Source: an uncultured Prevotellaceae bacterium (GTDB taxonomy: Bacteria; Bacteroidota; Bacteroidia; Bacteroidales; Bacteroidaceae). Taken from it: a stretch of 43,274 bases of DNA. Of this stretch, positions 1-10,184 are shown in pieces; within the stretch, counting starts at the first letter, position 1, and every line of letters begins with the position of its first letter. Under the pieces are notes generated by a model that was not told where the DNA came from, made no database searches, and was given only the letters and a program-made list of their open reading frames with translations. The translations under genes and the position numbers were made by a program. The DNA is taken from assembly GCA_946540735.1 (NCBI GenBank), contig CAMNIN010000030.1, positions 1 to 43,274 on the forward strand, read 5' to 3'.

Positions 1-1
1 T

Positions 2-439
2 GATGGTAGATTTACTGAGAAGATTGGTACTTACAATCCTAACACCAATCCTGCTACTGTGGATTTGAATTTCGAGCGCGCACTTCACTGGGTTGAGGTC
101 GGTGCACAGCCGACAGACACCGTGCGCAGTATCCTCAGCCATGAGGGAGTATACCTGATGAAACACCTCAAAGGTGGTGTGAAGAAGGGTGCTTTCGACG
201 AGGCAGAGGCTCAGAAGCGTTTCGATGCTTGGAAAGAGTCAAAGGTTAAGGGCGACGACAAGGTTCGTACCGACATGGCTAAGGCAAAGAAAGACGCTTA
301 CGAGAAGGAACTCAAGGCTGAGAAAGCTATCAACGAGGCCATCGCCAAGAAGGTGGCTGAGAAGAAGGCTGCCGCCGCTGCTGCTGCAGCCGAGGCAGAG
401 GCTGCTGCTGAGACTGAAGAGGCTCCTGCAGAGGCTTAA
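2..439 (+). CDS. rpsP: 30S ribosomal protein S16, 3' part (5' end outside window)
   Basis: The reading frame is open from base 2, starting [13 protein letters not shown], so the first roughly 25-30 residues lie outside the window. The motif [10 protein letters not shown] and the following [20 protein letters not shown] are typical of ribosomal protein S16, a small-subunit assembly protein that contacts 16S rRNA. About 145 residues are visible. The S16 core ends near the sequence GVYLMKHL. It is followed by a long lysine-, alanine- and glutamate-rich tail that ends in an Ala/Glu run, a feature of Bacteroidetes S16 and absent from the roughly 80-residue E. coli protein. A strong intrinsic terminator follows 22 bases after the stop, so this is the last gene of its transcript. 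The identification is secure; only the 5' end is missing. Confidence 0.95.
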   Translation, partial: DGRFTEKIGTYNPNTNPATVDLNFERALHWVEVGAQPTDTVRSILSHEGVYLMKHLKGGVKKGAFDEAEAQKRFDAWKESKVKGDDKVRTDMAKAKKDAYEKELKAEKAINEAIAKKVAEKKAAAAAAAAEAEAAAETEEAPAEA

Positions 440-461
440 ACCATCCAAGAGGAAAAATCAT

Positions 462-495
462 CTGTGCCGGAAGAAATTCTGGCACAGTTTTTTTT
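462..495 (+). terminator. Intrinsic terminator after rpsP, possibly bidirectional
   Basis: An 11-bp stem (462-472 with 477-487, one G-T pair) closes a GAAA tetraloop and is followed by eight T residues (488-495). On the minus strand the hairpin is followed by ATGATTTTTCC, with five T, so it may also stop the convergent glycosyltransferase transcript. Confidence 0.9.
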
Positions 496-531
496 ATGAC
501 GCCATGGTGTGCGTTTCTACAGCGTGGAATG

Positions 532-1632
532 TCAGGATTGGGATAGCAGGGTGGTGTAGAAGTCCTCATAACGGCGGGCCACCGTGATGAACTCGTGGTG
601 CCGACGCACATAATCGATGCTTTCTTTTTTCAGACGGGTGATTTGCTCGGGGTGAGCCAGCAGATCCTCGAGGGCGTTGACCACGCTTTCATGATTGGGC
701 TCGACATTGATGATGGGCCGTAGTTGCTGTTCCTCAAGCAGTGTGTAGTGCTCGGGTTCGCCGCCACCAATGCAGATGATCCCTTTCGACATGGCCAGTA
801 GTGAGTTCATCGATGGGGTATAGCTGTAGAGTTGGTCGAGGATGGCATCACTGCTGTCCATCATATATTGGTATTGGGCAAAGGGCACCGAACGGGCGAT
901 CTGAAGTTCCATATCCTCAGGGTGCCTTTGCGCTACCTCCTCAGCAGCGGCGAGCATGATGTCTGTGCCTTTGTAAGCACTGCGTGAGGCGTTGATCCCG
1001 ATGAAAAGGTGCAGTTTGCCGCTGTAGTGGGGAACTGATGCTTCCGGCATCTCGATGGGATAGGGGATATAGACCGTCTTCTGTGGAAAGGCAGGGTGGT
1101 AGCATACCCAGTATTCATAGAGTCCGGCTACAATGCCGTCGCAGGATTCGGCGATGTGGCGGTTGAGCCGCTCTTTGGCCGTACCGAGCCAGTCGTTGCG
1201 CTCTCGCAGGGCATCTTCATTCTGCCGGAGTTCTTCGCCGATGTTGAAATCGCTGTACCGCAGCGGTTTCTGTTCCACGCACGTCTGCACCCAATAGCTG
1301 TCCATGCCGAATGCGCCAAGCACGACACAACGGTTGTGTCGCTTGAGGTAGTCGTAGAGGGGAAATATGCGCTCCGCACGGAGTTCCACGAACATGGGAT
1401 TGATGAGTTGCACGAGATCGTAGCCACGCCATTGGGGCAAACATTTCGCCAATCTTGCCATCAGCGATAATCCACCCCACTTTCCCGACTTCCGTGCCAA
1501 ATCGATGTCGCGCGGATAATTCTTCCAGAAATCCCCATTGGAAGCCACTGTCACATCATGCCCGAGGTTCCTAAGTCCCTTGGCGAGTGTGGCGTGCACA
1601 TTGCTGTATTCACCGATGAGGAGGATGCGCAT
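532..1632 (-). CDS. Glycosyltransferase, GT4-like fold
   Basis: The product of about 366 residues begins MRILLIGEYSNVHATLAKGL, the Rossmann-type N-terminus of GT-B glycosyltransferases. A later stretch, HLFIGINASRSAYKGTDIMLAAA, and a C-terminal EQQLRPIINVEP region resemble the nucleotide-sugar half of such enzymes. It probably transfers a sugar from a nucleotide donor during capsule, O-antigen or exopolysaccharide synthesis at the cytoplasmic face. It is the last gene of a three-gene minus-strand operon. I chose ATG at 1632 because MRILLIGEYS is the expected family start. An ATG at 1650 forms an ATGA overlap with the upstream stop and would add six residues, so it is a serious alternative. 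The acceptor and donor cannot be read from the sequence. Confidence 0.85.
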   Translation of the reverse strand: MRILLIGEYSNVHATLAKGLRNLGHDVTVASNGDFWKNYPRDIDLARKSGKWGGLSLMARLAKCLPQWRGYDLVQLINPMFVELRAERIFPLYDYLKRHNRCVVLGAFGMDSYWVQTCVEQKPLRYSDFNIGEELRQNEDALRERNDWLGTAKERLNRHIAESCDGIVAGLYEYWVCYHPAFPQKTVYIPYPIEMPEASVPHYSGKLHLFIGINASRSAYKGTDIMLAAAEEVAQRHPEDMELQIARSVPFAQYQYMMDSSDAILDQLYSYTPSMNSLLAMSKGIICIGGGEPEHYTLLEEQQLRPIINVEPNHESVVNALEDLLAHPEQITRLKKESIDYVRRHHEFITVARRYEDFYTTLLSQS

Positions 1633-1646
1633 GGTCGGATGGGGTG

Positions 1647-2618
1647 TCATTTCAGGATCATGCATAGCAGTCGTCGGCCGTTTTTCGTGCTGCTGATGCG
1701 GCGGAACCATTTGTATTTTTGGGTGTAGTTCTTGTCTGGAAGAGGGAAAAGCCCCTTCTGGGTCAGTTCGTCCACACATTTCTCGAGGAAACGTCCGTTG
1801 TGTGTCAGGGTGATCACATTATAGAGATAGTCCATCGTGAGCTGGTCGATGCGCCGCTGAAGTGCCTCCCTGTCTGCGGTGGGCAGTGTGTCCGACATCT
1901 CGGAAAGACGATAGAGCACGTCGCGGGTGTCGTGAAGACGCTTGAGGATCCAGTCCTTGTCGTCCTCATGGGTGATAGAGTGCCCCCGCTCACGGTAGTA
2001 ATAGGCTTTGGCCTTCGTGGAGTACACTTTCTCTGCCCGTAGGAAGAGCTGTGGCGTGAACTCCTCATCCTCGTGCAAGATGCCAGAAGTGAATCGAAGA
2101 TTGACCAGCGTCTTTTTCTTGAATAGAAAACCGCAAGCCGAGGCTCTCAGGTTATTGCGCCTCATGAATTCGGAGCCTTCCATAGGACCGTCAACCTCCT
2201 TGGGTACGTCTTTCTCTGCTTTGTCAGAGAGATGGAAGACGACGATGTCGGGATCGTGGTGGCGGGCTAAATCGAGACAATGCTCATATACTGCAGTATT
2301 GAGCAGGTCGTCACCATCGACAAATTGGATATATTGACCCTTGCAGGCTTCGATACCGAGGTTTCGGGCTGAGCTCAGTCCTTGGTTGGTCTGCCGGATG
2401 TAGGTGATATCGTCGAGCTTCTCACCGAGTTCGTCAAGAGGACTGTGATCGGATCCGTCGTCGATAACGAGAATCTCACGTTCCTGTTTGCTGAGTGAGA
2501 GAGCCAATATGCTCTCCAGACAATCATTGAGCAATGCTGGAGAAAGGTTGTAATAGGTGACTATGAAACTGATCAGCGGCGATTTCTCGCCGGTTGGAAG
2601 ACTCGGTGTAACTTGCAT
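1647..2618 (-). CDS. GT2 family glycosyltransferase
   Basis: The protein of about 323 residues begins MQVTPSLPTGEKSPLISFIVTYYN. It carries the GT-A signature of family 2: the nucleotide-binding strand SFIVTYYN, then LVIDDGSDHS, then NQGLSSARNLGIEACKGQYIQFVDGDD, with the DGD metal-binding motif. The C-terminal half holds HEDEEFTPQLFLRA, like the ED acid/base region of GT2 enzymes. It is probably a cytoplasmic or membrane-associated sugar transferase for a surface polysaccharide. The start at 2618 lies 46 bases inside the upstream GT2 gene, and its end touches the downstream glycosyltransferase through an ATGA junction. The three genes are therefore almost certainly co-transcribed. An in-frame extension to 2780 exists but runs deeper into the upstream gene and lacks family sequence. 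Confidence 0.88.
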   Translation of the reverse strand: MQVTPSLPTGEKSPLISFIVTYYNLSPALLNDCLESILALSLSKQEREILVIDDGSDHSPLDELGEKLDDITYIRQTNQGLSSARNLGIEACKGQYIQFVDGDDLLNTAVYEHCLDLARHHDPDIVVFHLSDKAEKDVPKEVDGPMEGSEFMRRNNLRASACGFLFKKKTLVNLRFTSGILHEDEEFTPQLFLRAEKVYSTKAKAYYYRERGHSITHEDDKDWILKRLHDTRDVLYRLSEMSDTLPTADREALQRRIDQLTMDYLYNVITLTHNGRFLEKCVDELTQKGLFPLPDKNYTQKYKWFRRISSTKNGRRLLCMILK

Positions 2619-3505
2619 AGGTTCTTGATACCAAATAGTTTGAGCATTCTGAGTTTGGTCTTGGTCTTTTGGCTTACGGGCAGCGAACTGATGGCTGATG
2701 AGGTCAGCGGCGGGGTAGGGAGGACCGGCCCTTGACGCGTCATTCGGTAGACATCGAGTTGGATATTGAGCACATGGCAATAATACTCCGACAAACGGTC
2801 GTACAGTTGCAGATGATTCAATTGCCGGAGGTGGGCATCAAGCAGGTCCGACAGTCCGTTGGATCCAGGATTCCGGGTGATGCCATCCGGGTTGCTGCAG
2901 TAATAGTAAAGCCCCTCCTCCGTGGTGGCCACCAAACGGGCTTTGTCGAGCAGCTGGGGAAGCGTATGGGCGTCCTCAAACAAGCAGTTGTCGGGGAAAC
3001 GCACCTCATCGAACAGGTGCCGGGCGTAAATCTTGTTCCATGCGTAAGTATGGGTGTAGGCCTTTCCCTCCAACCAGTAGTCACGCATGTTGTGGTATTC
3101 GTGGGCTCCGAATTTCACCAGGCGCTGATCGGTCTCTCCATAGTGCCAGTAGAAGGGATATTCCAGAATGTCGTAATCGGGATGGGCACTGAGCCTTGTC
3201 ATCAGGATCGACAGCGTATTGTCGCCCAGGAAGTCGTCGCTGTCGACGAAGGTGATATAGTTGCCGCGAGAGGCTTTGATTCCTGTGTTACGAGCTGAAG
3301 ACAACCCCTGGTTGGACTGATGGATGACACGGATGCGCTTATCACGAGCGGCATACTCATCGCAGATGGTTCCGGCCTGGTCGGGGGAGCCATCGTCGAT
3401 GAGTATGACCTCATAGTCGGAGAACGTCTGTCGAAGTACACTGTCGATGCATCTTGGCAGCGTCTTCTCCACGTCATAAACAGGGATGATGATGCTCAGT
3501 TTCAT
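2573..3505 (-). CDS. GT2 family glycosyltransferase
   Basis: The protein of about 310 residues begins MKLSIIIPVYDVEKTLPRCI. The classic GT2 motifs follow in order: the N-terminal IIPVYDVE strand, EVILIDDGSPD, NQGLSSARNTGIKASRGNYI and TFVDSDDFL, with DSD as the metal-binding triad. FEDAHTLPQLL matches the catalytic-base region. It is the first gene of the minus-strand glycan operon and diverges from the flippase gene across 78 bases. A TACTTTTG -7 element lies on the minus strand at 3515-3522, very close to the start, which implies a very short leader. An upstream TTG-started extension exists, but the ATG at 3505 is the natural start. The donor sugar is unknown. Confidence 0.9.
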   Translation of the reverse strand: MKLSIIIPVYDVEKTLPRCIDSVLRQTFSDYEVILIDDGSPDQAGTICDEYAARDKRIRVIHQSNQGLSSARNTGIKASRGNYITFVDSDDFLGDNTLSILMTRLSAHPDYDILEYPFYWHYGETDQRLVKFGAHEYHNMRDYWLEGKAYTHTYAWNKIYARHLFDEVRFPDNCLFEDAHTLPQLLDKARLVATTEEGLYYYCSNPDGITRNPGSNGLSDLLDAHLRQLNHLQLYDRLSEYYCHVLNIQLDVYRMTRQGPVLPTPPLTSSAISSLPVSQKTKTKLRMLKLFGIKNLCKLHRVFQPARNRR

Positions 3506-3514
3506 TTTAAAATG

Positions 3515-3522
3515 CAAAAGTA
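3515..3522 (-). promoter_or_regulatory. Bacteroidetes -7 element for the glycosyltransferase operon
   Basis: Read on the minus strand, the sequence is TACTTTTG, a perfect match to TAnnTTTG, ten bases before the ATG at 3505. I see no clear TTTG -33 element at the usual spacing, and the leader would be only a few bases. Confidence 0.45.
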
Positions 3523-3583
3523 TACATTTTCATGACTCGGCCATAAAATAAATAACGTTTTTTTACGTTCTCTAACAAAATAT

Positions 3584-5080
3584 ATGAAAAAGACAGATAA
3601 GACCCAAGGTTATTCTCATGTGCTCAAATACACCGGACTGTTTGGTGGAGTGCAAGGACTTAACATCCTGGTGGGTATCATACGCAACAAACTTGTGGCG
3701 TTGATTCTTGGACCTGCCGGGATGGGACTTATTTCCCTTTTCAACAGTACGATCAACCTGATTTCCAATGCCACAAATCTCGGTATCTCGATGAGTGCTG
3801 TGAAAAATATATCCGAGGCTTATGACAACGGGGATCAGTCGACGATGCGCCGCATCGTCAGAATGGTCAGGTCATGGAGCTTGCTCACGGCTCTCTTTGG
3901 CGTTTTCCTCTGCATCGTGCTTAGTCCGCTGCTCAACAAATGGACTTTCGGATGGGGAGACCACACCCTGCATTTCGTTCTCCTTTCACCTATCGTGGGC
4001 ATCATGGCTGTCACAGGAGGTGAGATGGCTGTGCTCAAGGGCGTGCGGCGTCTGAAGAACCTGGCTGTGATATCGGTATGCAATGTGGCGGCGGCACTCC
4101 TTACCTCGGTGCCGCTGTATTATTTCTTTGGTGAGGCTGCCATAGTGCCTTCGCTGCTCATCATGGCTCTGACACAGATGCTGCTCACGATAGGCTATTC
4201 CTATAAGGTCTTTCCCTTGAGCCTGTCGTTCGAACGCACCCATCTCGATGAGGGGATGAGCATGGTGAGACTGGGCATCGCCTTTGTCATCGCAGGCATT
4301 CTGGGCAGTGGCGCTGAGTTTGTCATACGTTCGTTTCTCAACTACACCTCGTCGCTGGAGACGGTCGGACTTTACAGCACAGGATACATGATGACGATGA
4401 CTTATGCGGGCATGGTGTTCTCTGCCATGGAGACAGACTATTTCCCACGGCTTTCCGCCTCTCATACGTTGGCCACGACATCAAGCACCATTGTCAACCG
4501 CCAGATAGAGGTGTCTTTTCTTTTGATATCGCCCCTGTTGGTCTTTTTTACCATTGCACTGCCCATTTTGACACCTCTGCTTTACAGTGGCAAGTTCACC
4601 CCTGTGATCGGCATGATGCAGGTCACCGTCTTTGCCATGTATTTCAGGGCAATCAAGTTGCCGATGGCTTATCTACCTCTGGCCAAGGGTGATTCGGGCT
4701 CCTATCTTTTGTTGGAAGCGATCTATGACGTGCTGATTGTCATTGCCGTGATCCTGGCTTTCCCTCGATGGGGGCTGCTGGGTTGTGGCGTTGCCATCAC
4801 ATCGGTGGGGATCATCGATTTCCTTGTCATCCTTTTCTACACAAGGATGAAATATGGATACCATATCTCATGCCGGGTGAGGATTTATGCCATGATGCAG
4901 TTGCCTTTCGGCGTATTGGCCTATCTGGTCACCTTCATCCGCAATCCATGGGCTTATTGGAGCATCGGACTTTGTCTGGGCTTTGCCAGTTTGATGGTCT
5001 CTGTTCAGATCCTACGTCGGAAAACCGGCCTTTGGAAATCTTTGAAATCAAAGGTGCTCGGGAGGTTTGCCCATGAGTAA
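3584..5080 (+). CDS. Wzx-like polysaccharide flippase (O-antigen translocase)
   Basis: This 498-residue, highly hydrophobic protein begins MKKTDKTQGYSHVLKYTGLF. It continues with GGVQGLNILVGIIRNKLVAL and ILGPAGMGLISLFNSTINLI, the opening of the MATE-like/PST polysaccharide exporter family (O-antigen translocases). Around twelve hydrophobic segments run to the C-terminus. The role is to flip lipid-linked oligosaccharide from the cytoplasmic to the periplasmic face of the inner membrane. It overlaps the next glycosyltransferase by eight bases (ATGAGTAA) and diverges from three glycosyltransferases, as expected for a glycan assembly locus. No polymerase (Wzy) or initiating transferase lies inside the window. 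Confidence 0.88.
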   Translation: MKKTDKTQGYSHVLKYTGLFGGVQGLNILVGIIRNKLVALILGPAGMGLISLFNSTINLISNATNLGISMSAVKNISEAYDNGDQSTMRRIVRMVRSWSLLTALFGVFLCIVLSPLLNKWTFGWGDHTLHFVLLSPIVGIMAVTGGEMAVLKGVRRLKNLAVISVCNVAAALLTSVPLYYFFGEAAIVPSLLIMALTQMLLTIGYSYKVFPLSLSFERTHLDEGMSMVRLGIAFVIAGILGSGAEFVIRSFLNYTSSLETVGLYSTGYMMTMTYAGMVFSAMETDYFPRLSASHTLATTSSTIVNRQIEVSFLLISPLLVFFTIALPILTPLLYSGKFTPVIGMMQVTVFAMYFRAIKLPMAYLPLAKGDSGSYLLLEAIYDVLIVIAVILAFPRWGLLGCGVAITSVGIIDFLVILFYTRMKYGYHISCRVRIYAMMQLPFGVLAYLVTFIRNPWAYWSIGLCLGFASLMVSVQILRRKTGLWKSLKSKVLGRFAHE

Positions 5081-6062
5081 GGTGTCCGTGCTCATCGCTG
5101 CCTACAACACCGAGAGTTATCTGCACCAATGTCTCGGATCTCTCCTCCGGCAGACATTGGTCGATTTCGAAGCCATCTGCGTGGATGATGCTTCCACCGA
5201 CGGTACACCACAGTTGCTTGATGAGTACGCCCTTTCCGACTCCCGTTTTCATGTTATCCATCTGGATGAGAATGGCGGACAAGCAAAAGCACGGAACATC
5301 GCCCTCTCCTTGGCTTCAGGTGACTATGTTTGCATGCTCGACAGCGATGACTGGATGTCGGATGACGCCCTGGAGCTGGCTGCAGGCATGTTGGATCGCC
5401 ACCCCGACATGGATTGCGTGCTTTTTCAAGTGGAGGAGGTGTATGCCGACCATCGTCGAAGATACCCAATGCCCTCCTTTGAGCACATGAGTGGCCAGCA
5501 GGCTTTTGAGGCCAGCCTGACCTGGGACATCCACGGGCTGTATATGTTGAGGAATGCCCTCCACCAGCAGTATCCCTATGATGACAGCTCTCGTGCTTAC
5601 AGCGACGACAACACCACGCGTATCCATTATCTGCGCTCAAGGTCGGTGGGACAGTGCGGCGGCATCTATTATTACCGACAGCATGAGGGCTCCGTGACCC
5701 ATTGCGTCAGCGTGAGGCATTTCGATTATCTTCGGGCCAATGAGAGCATGAAGCGCCAGATGCTCAGCGAAAAGGTGGAGGAGAGACTGCTTGATGTCTA
5801 TGAGCGGGAGAGGTGGCTCAATCTCATCGATTGTTACCTTTATTATACTCTCCACCGCCGTGAGTTGTCTTCGGCCGACTGTAGGTATGCCCTCAGTGAG
5901 ATGCGTCGGGTGTGGGGTGGGATAGAGGTATGCCGTCTGCCTCTTGGCTTGCGCTGCAAACCCGGGTATATCCCGTTGAGGCCTTGTTGGCTTCTTTTCC
6001 GCTTACAGGAGGAGATCTATTTTGCGCTGAGGAAAATTTTCAGGAGAAACATGCGAATATAG
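5073..6062 (+). CDS. GT2 family glycosyltransferase
   Basis: The product of about 329 residues begins MSKVSVLIAAYNTESYLHQC and shows the GT2 set AICVDDASTDGTPQLL, NGGQAKARNIALSLASGDYV and MLDSDDWM (DSD metal site). The start at 5073 sits inside the end of the flippase gene. It has a GGAGG sequence seven bases upstream (5061-5065), unusual in a phylum that rarely uses Shine-Dalgarno sites, and this supports coupled translation. The C-terminal part is rich in Arg, Tyr and Cys, with basic residues at the very end that could associate with the membrane. It presumably adds one residue to the repeat unit exported by the preceding flippase. Confidence 0.88.
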   Translation: MSKVSVLIAAYNTESYLHQCLGSLLRQTLVDFEAICVDDASTDGTPQLLDEYALSDSRFHVIHLDENGGQAKARNIALSLASGDYVCMLDSDDWMSDDALELAAGMLDRHPDMDCVLFQVEEVYADHRRRYPMPSFEHMSGQQAFEASLTWDIHGLYMLRNALHQQYPYDDSSRAYSDDNTTRIHYLRSRSVGQCGGIYYYRQHEGSVTHCVSVRHFDYLRANESMKRQMLSEKVEERLLDVYERERWLNLIDCYLYYTLHRRELSSADCRYALSEMRRVWGGIEVCRLPLGLRCKPGYIPLRPCWLLFRLQEEIYFALRKIFRRNMRI

Positions 6063-6093
6063 TTGTTTAGAATAATTTTTTTTCATAACTTTG
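6062..6093 (+). promoter_or_regulatory. Promoter of the antiporter-pfkA unit
   Basis: TAACTTTG at 6086-6093 matches the -7 consensus TAnnTTTG. A GTTG element at 6062-6065 sits 20 bases upstream as a -33 box. It lies immediately after the stop of the glycosyltransferase and 43 bases before the antiporter start. Confidence 0.65.
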
Positions 6094-6135
6094 CTGCGTT
6101 ATAGCACCATCTGTCGATACTGAGAAACTGAAGTC

Positions 6136-7530
6136 ATGACGCTGATCATTGTAGCCATTGTCCTGCTGAGCTACCTGCTCATTTCCACAGAGCACCTTAC
6201 GAACATCAATAAGGCGGCTGTGGCTATGTTCGCTGGTACAGTGGGATGGGTGCTCTATATCTGTTATGGCACCGACTTCGTGATGAGTGAGCACAGCGGC
6301 GACTATGTCGATTTCCTCAATGGTGCTGTCGCCACAAGCACCGCTGTGAAATATTATATCGCCCAGAACATCTTCCTCAAGTATGTGGGAAGGGCAGCTG
6401 AGATCGTGCTTTTCCTTCTGGCCACCATGACCATTGTGGAGATTCTTGTCAATAACGGCTGTTTTGATTTCCTCACCCCTTTGGTCCGTACGAGGAAGGC
6501 TAAACGGTTGCTCTGGGCTTTGTCGGCTCTGACGTTCCTCATCTCGGCAAATCTCGATAATCTCACTACGACGACGTTGATGCTCATTGCGGTGCACCAG
6601 CTCGTCTCCGGACGCCGCTACCGTTTCATCTATGCCAGCAGCGTGGTCATCGCTGCCAATACCGGTGGCGCTTTGACGGTGATCGGTGAGCCCACAGGGG
6701 TGGCTCTATGGAACATGAATGCGGTCAGTGCCACAAGTTTCTCGATGTCGCTGCTTCTGCCTTGTCTCGTGGCGTGGGCTTTGCCCACCTTCCTGCTCAG
6801 CCGGATGTTGCCGGAGCGGATAGATATCACCTGGTCGCCCATGCCTTATCGGGGAGACGACACCAACCTCAATAGCTGGCAGCGCATGCTGATGCTCTTC
6901 GTGGGAATTGGCGGCCTCTGGTTTATCCCTACATTCCACAGCATCACCAAACTGAGTCCGTTTCTTGGCGCCCTTTGCGTGCTCTCCGTGCTCTGGATCG
7001 TTGATGAGCTGTTCAATCACCGAATGCTCACAGTCGACAAGATGATCGACCGGCGTATTCCCCGCACATTGCAATACGGTGTCCTCCAGATGATCTTGTT
7101 TGTCATGGGCGTGATGCTTGCCGTTGGCGTGGTGGAGGAAACCGGTGCCGTGAGATGGCTTGCGTTGCGTTGCGACACCTATGTGCACAATATCTGGGTG
7201 ATGGGAGGGCTGGCCGGACTGATCAGCAGTGTGCTCGACAATTTTGCCACGGCATGGAGTTTTTTCTCCCTGCATGGAGTGGAAGATGAGATAACGGGAG
7301 GTGCTGGATATGCCTCGGCTTTCACTGAGAATGGCTATTACTGGAAAGTAATCGCCTATTGTTCGGCTGTGGCGGGCAATGTGCTCGCAATCGGCTCGAT
7401 GAGTGGTATCGCACTGCTCAAGATGGAGCGCATGCCGATGGGGTGGTATTTCCGACACGTAGGAATGAAGGCCCTCATGGGATGGGTGGCCGGATTCCTG
7501 GTGATGATGGCCTCCGCTATGATGCTTTGA
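6136..7530 (+). CDS. nhaD: NhaD-type Na+/H+ antiporter
   Basis: This 464-residue integral membrane protein begins MTLIIVAIVLLSYLLISTEH. Family signs of the ion-transporter (NhaD/ArsB-like) superfamily are SANLDNLTTTTLMLIAVHQL in the first repeat, AANTGGALTVIGEPTGVALW in its re-entrant region and SSVLDNFATAWSFFSLHG in the second repeat. Each repeat carries an Asp-Asn pair of the kind used for cation exchange. It should expel Na+ or Li+ in exchange for protons across the inner membrane. Only 18 bases separate it from pfkA, so the two are probably one transcript. Assignment to NhaD rather than another member of the superfamily rests on these motifs. Confidence 0.82.
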   Translation: MTLIIVAIVLLSYLLISTEHLTNINKAAVAMFAGTVGWVLYICYGTDFVMSEHSGDYVDFLNGAVATSTAVKYYIAQNIFLKYVGRAAEIVLFLLATMTIVEILVNNGCFDFLTPLVRTRKAKRLLWALSALTFLISANLDNLTTTTLMLIAVHQLVSGRRYRFIYASSVVIAANTGGALTVIGEPTGVALWNMNAVSATSFSMSLLLPCLVAWALPTFLLSRMLPERIDITWSPMPYRGDDTNLNSWQRMLMLFVGIGGLWFIPTFHSITKLSPFLGALCVLSVLWIVDELFNHRMLTVDKMIDRRIPRTLQYGVLQMILFVMGVMLAVGVVEETGAVRWLALRCDTYVHNIWVMGGLAGLISSVLDNFATAWSFFSLHGVEDEITGGAGYASAFTENGYYWKVIAYCSAVAGNVLAIGSMSGIALLKMERMPMGWYFRHVGMKALMGWVAGFLVMMASAMML

Positions 7531-7548
7531 AATCTAACAATCTATATT

Positions 7549-8526
7549 ATGGCAAGAATCAAGACTATTGGTGTAATGACATCAGGTGGCGATGCTCCGG
7601 GCATGAATGCCGCGATACGCGCCGTCACACGTGCAGGAATCTGCAACGGTTTTAAAATCATGGGAATCTATAGGGGCTACGATGGACTCATCAATGACGA
7701 GATCGTGCCGTTCACGACAGAGAATGTGAGTGGTATTATCATGTCGGGTGGAACGATCCTGAAAACGGCTCGGAGCAAGGATTTCCTTACTACTGAGGGC
7801 AAGCAGAAAGCTTATGAGAATATGCAGAAGCATCAGATTGATGCGTTGATCGTCATCGGCGGAAACGGTTCTCTGACTGGTGCCATGGAGTTCGCACGGG
7901 AGTATGACGTCTGCTGTATCGGATTGCCGGGAACCATCGACAACGACCTTTACGGCACCGACTCCACGATCGGTTACGACACGACGATGAATACCATCAT
8001 GGATTGCGTCGACCGCATCCGCGACACGGCTCAGAGCCATGAGCGCATCTTCTTCGTCGAGGTGATGGGACGGGATGCCGGTTTCCTCGCACAGAATAGT
8101 GCCATCGCCTCCGGAGCAGAGGCTGCCATCATCCCCGAGGAGTCGACAGAGGTCGACCAGTTGGCAAGATTCATGGAGCGAGGTATACGCAAGTCGAAGA
8201 GAAGCTGTATCGTGATCGTCTCCGAGAGTCCCAAATGCGGAGCTCTCTATTATGCCGACCGCGTGAGAAAAGAGTTCCCCCATTTCGACGTGCGTGTGTC
8301 CATTCTCGGTCATTTGCAGCGAGGAGGCAGACCCACGGCTCACGACCGCATCCTGGCCAGCCGCACTGGAGTGGGGGCAATCGAGGCCATCATCCAGGGA
8401 CAGCGTAACGTCATGGTGGGCATCCGCAACAATGAGATTGTCTATGTGCCGCTTGTGGAGGCCATCCGCAGCGACAAACCGTTTGACAAGAAGCTTATCA
8501 AAGTGCTTGACGAACTCAGTATCTGA
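7549..8526 (+). CDS. pfkA: 6-phosphofructokinase, PfkA type
   Basis: This 325-residue cytoplasmic enzyme catalyses ATP-dependent phosphorylation of fructose 6-phosphate in glycolysis. The N-terminal [15 protein letters not shown] loop, the catalytic [11 protein letters not shown] (general base Asp131), MGRDAGFLA and the effector/substrate region LGHLQRGG are all present. Length is normal for the family. One position is notable: the nucleotide-loop motif reads GGNGS (residues 104-108), where E. coli PfkA has GGDGS and uses that Asp for Mg-ATP. The following Gly, which distinguishes ATP-dependent from PPi-dependent enzymes, is kept. The gene follows the antiporter by 18 bases. I found no convincing hairpin after its stop. 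Confidence 0.95.
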   Translation: MARIKTIGVMTSGGDAPGMNAAIRAVTRAGICNGFKIMGIYRGYDGLINDEIVPFTTENVSGIIMSGGTILKTARSKDFLTTEGKQKAYENMQKHQIDALIVIGGNGSLTGAMEFAREYDVCCIGLPGTIDNDLYGTDSTIGYDTTMNTIMDCVDRIRDTAQSHERIFFVEVMGRDAGFLAQNSAIASGAEAAIIPEESTEVDQLARFMERGIRKSKRSCIVIVSESPKCGALYYADRVRKEFPHFDVRVSILGHLQRGGRPTAHDRILASRTGVGAIEAIIQGQRNVMVGIRNNEIVYVPLVEAIRSDKPFDKKLIKVLDELSI

Positions 8527-8575
8527 GCCACGGACGTCACTTTTTCCCATAATAATGCAAATTAATTCCCATTTT

Positions 8576-8607
8576 TTTGCACTGAAGAAAATTTATTTGT
8601 ATTTTTG
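8576..8607 (+). promoter_or_regulatory. Promoter of the ATP synthase operon
   Basis: A TTTG -33 box (8576-8579) is followed after 20 bases by TATTTTTG (8600-8607), a full match to the Bacteroidetes -33/-7 promoter. The predicted leader before atpD is about 32 bases, AT-rich and without a Shine-Dalgarno sequence. Confidence 0.75.
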
Positions 8608-8642
8608 CGAAAACAACTAAAATTTAATACTTAATACTATAG

Positions 8643-10172
<1,530 letters not shown>

Positions 10173-10184
10173 AAACGCAGGACC

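Noticed and set aside
8527..8575. Possible terminator after pfkA
   Set aside because: There is a T run but no stem of useful length before it.
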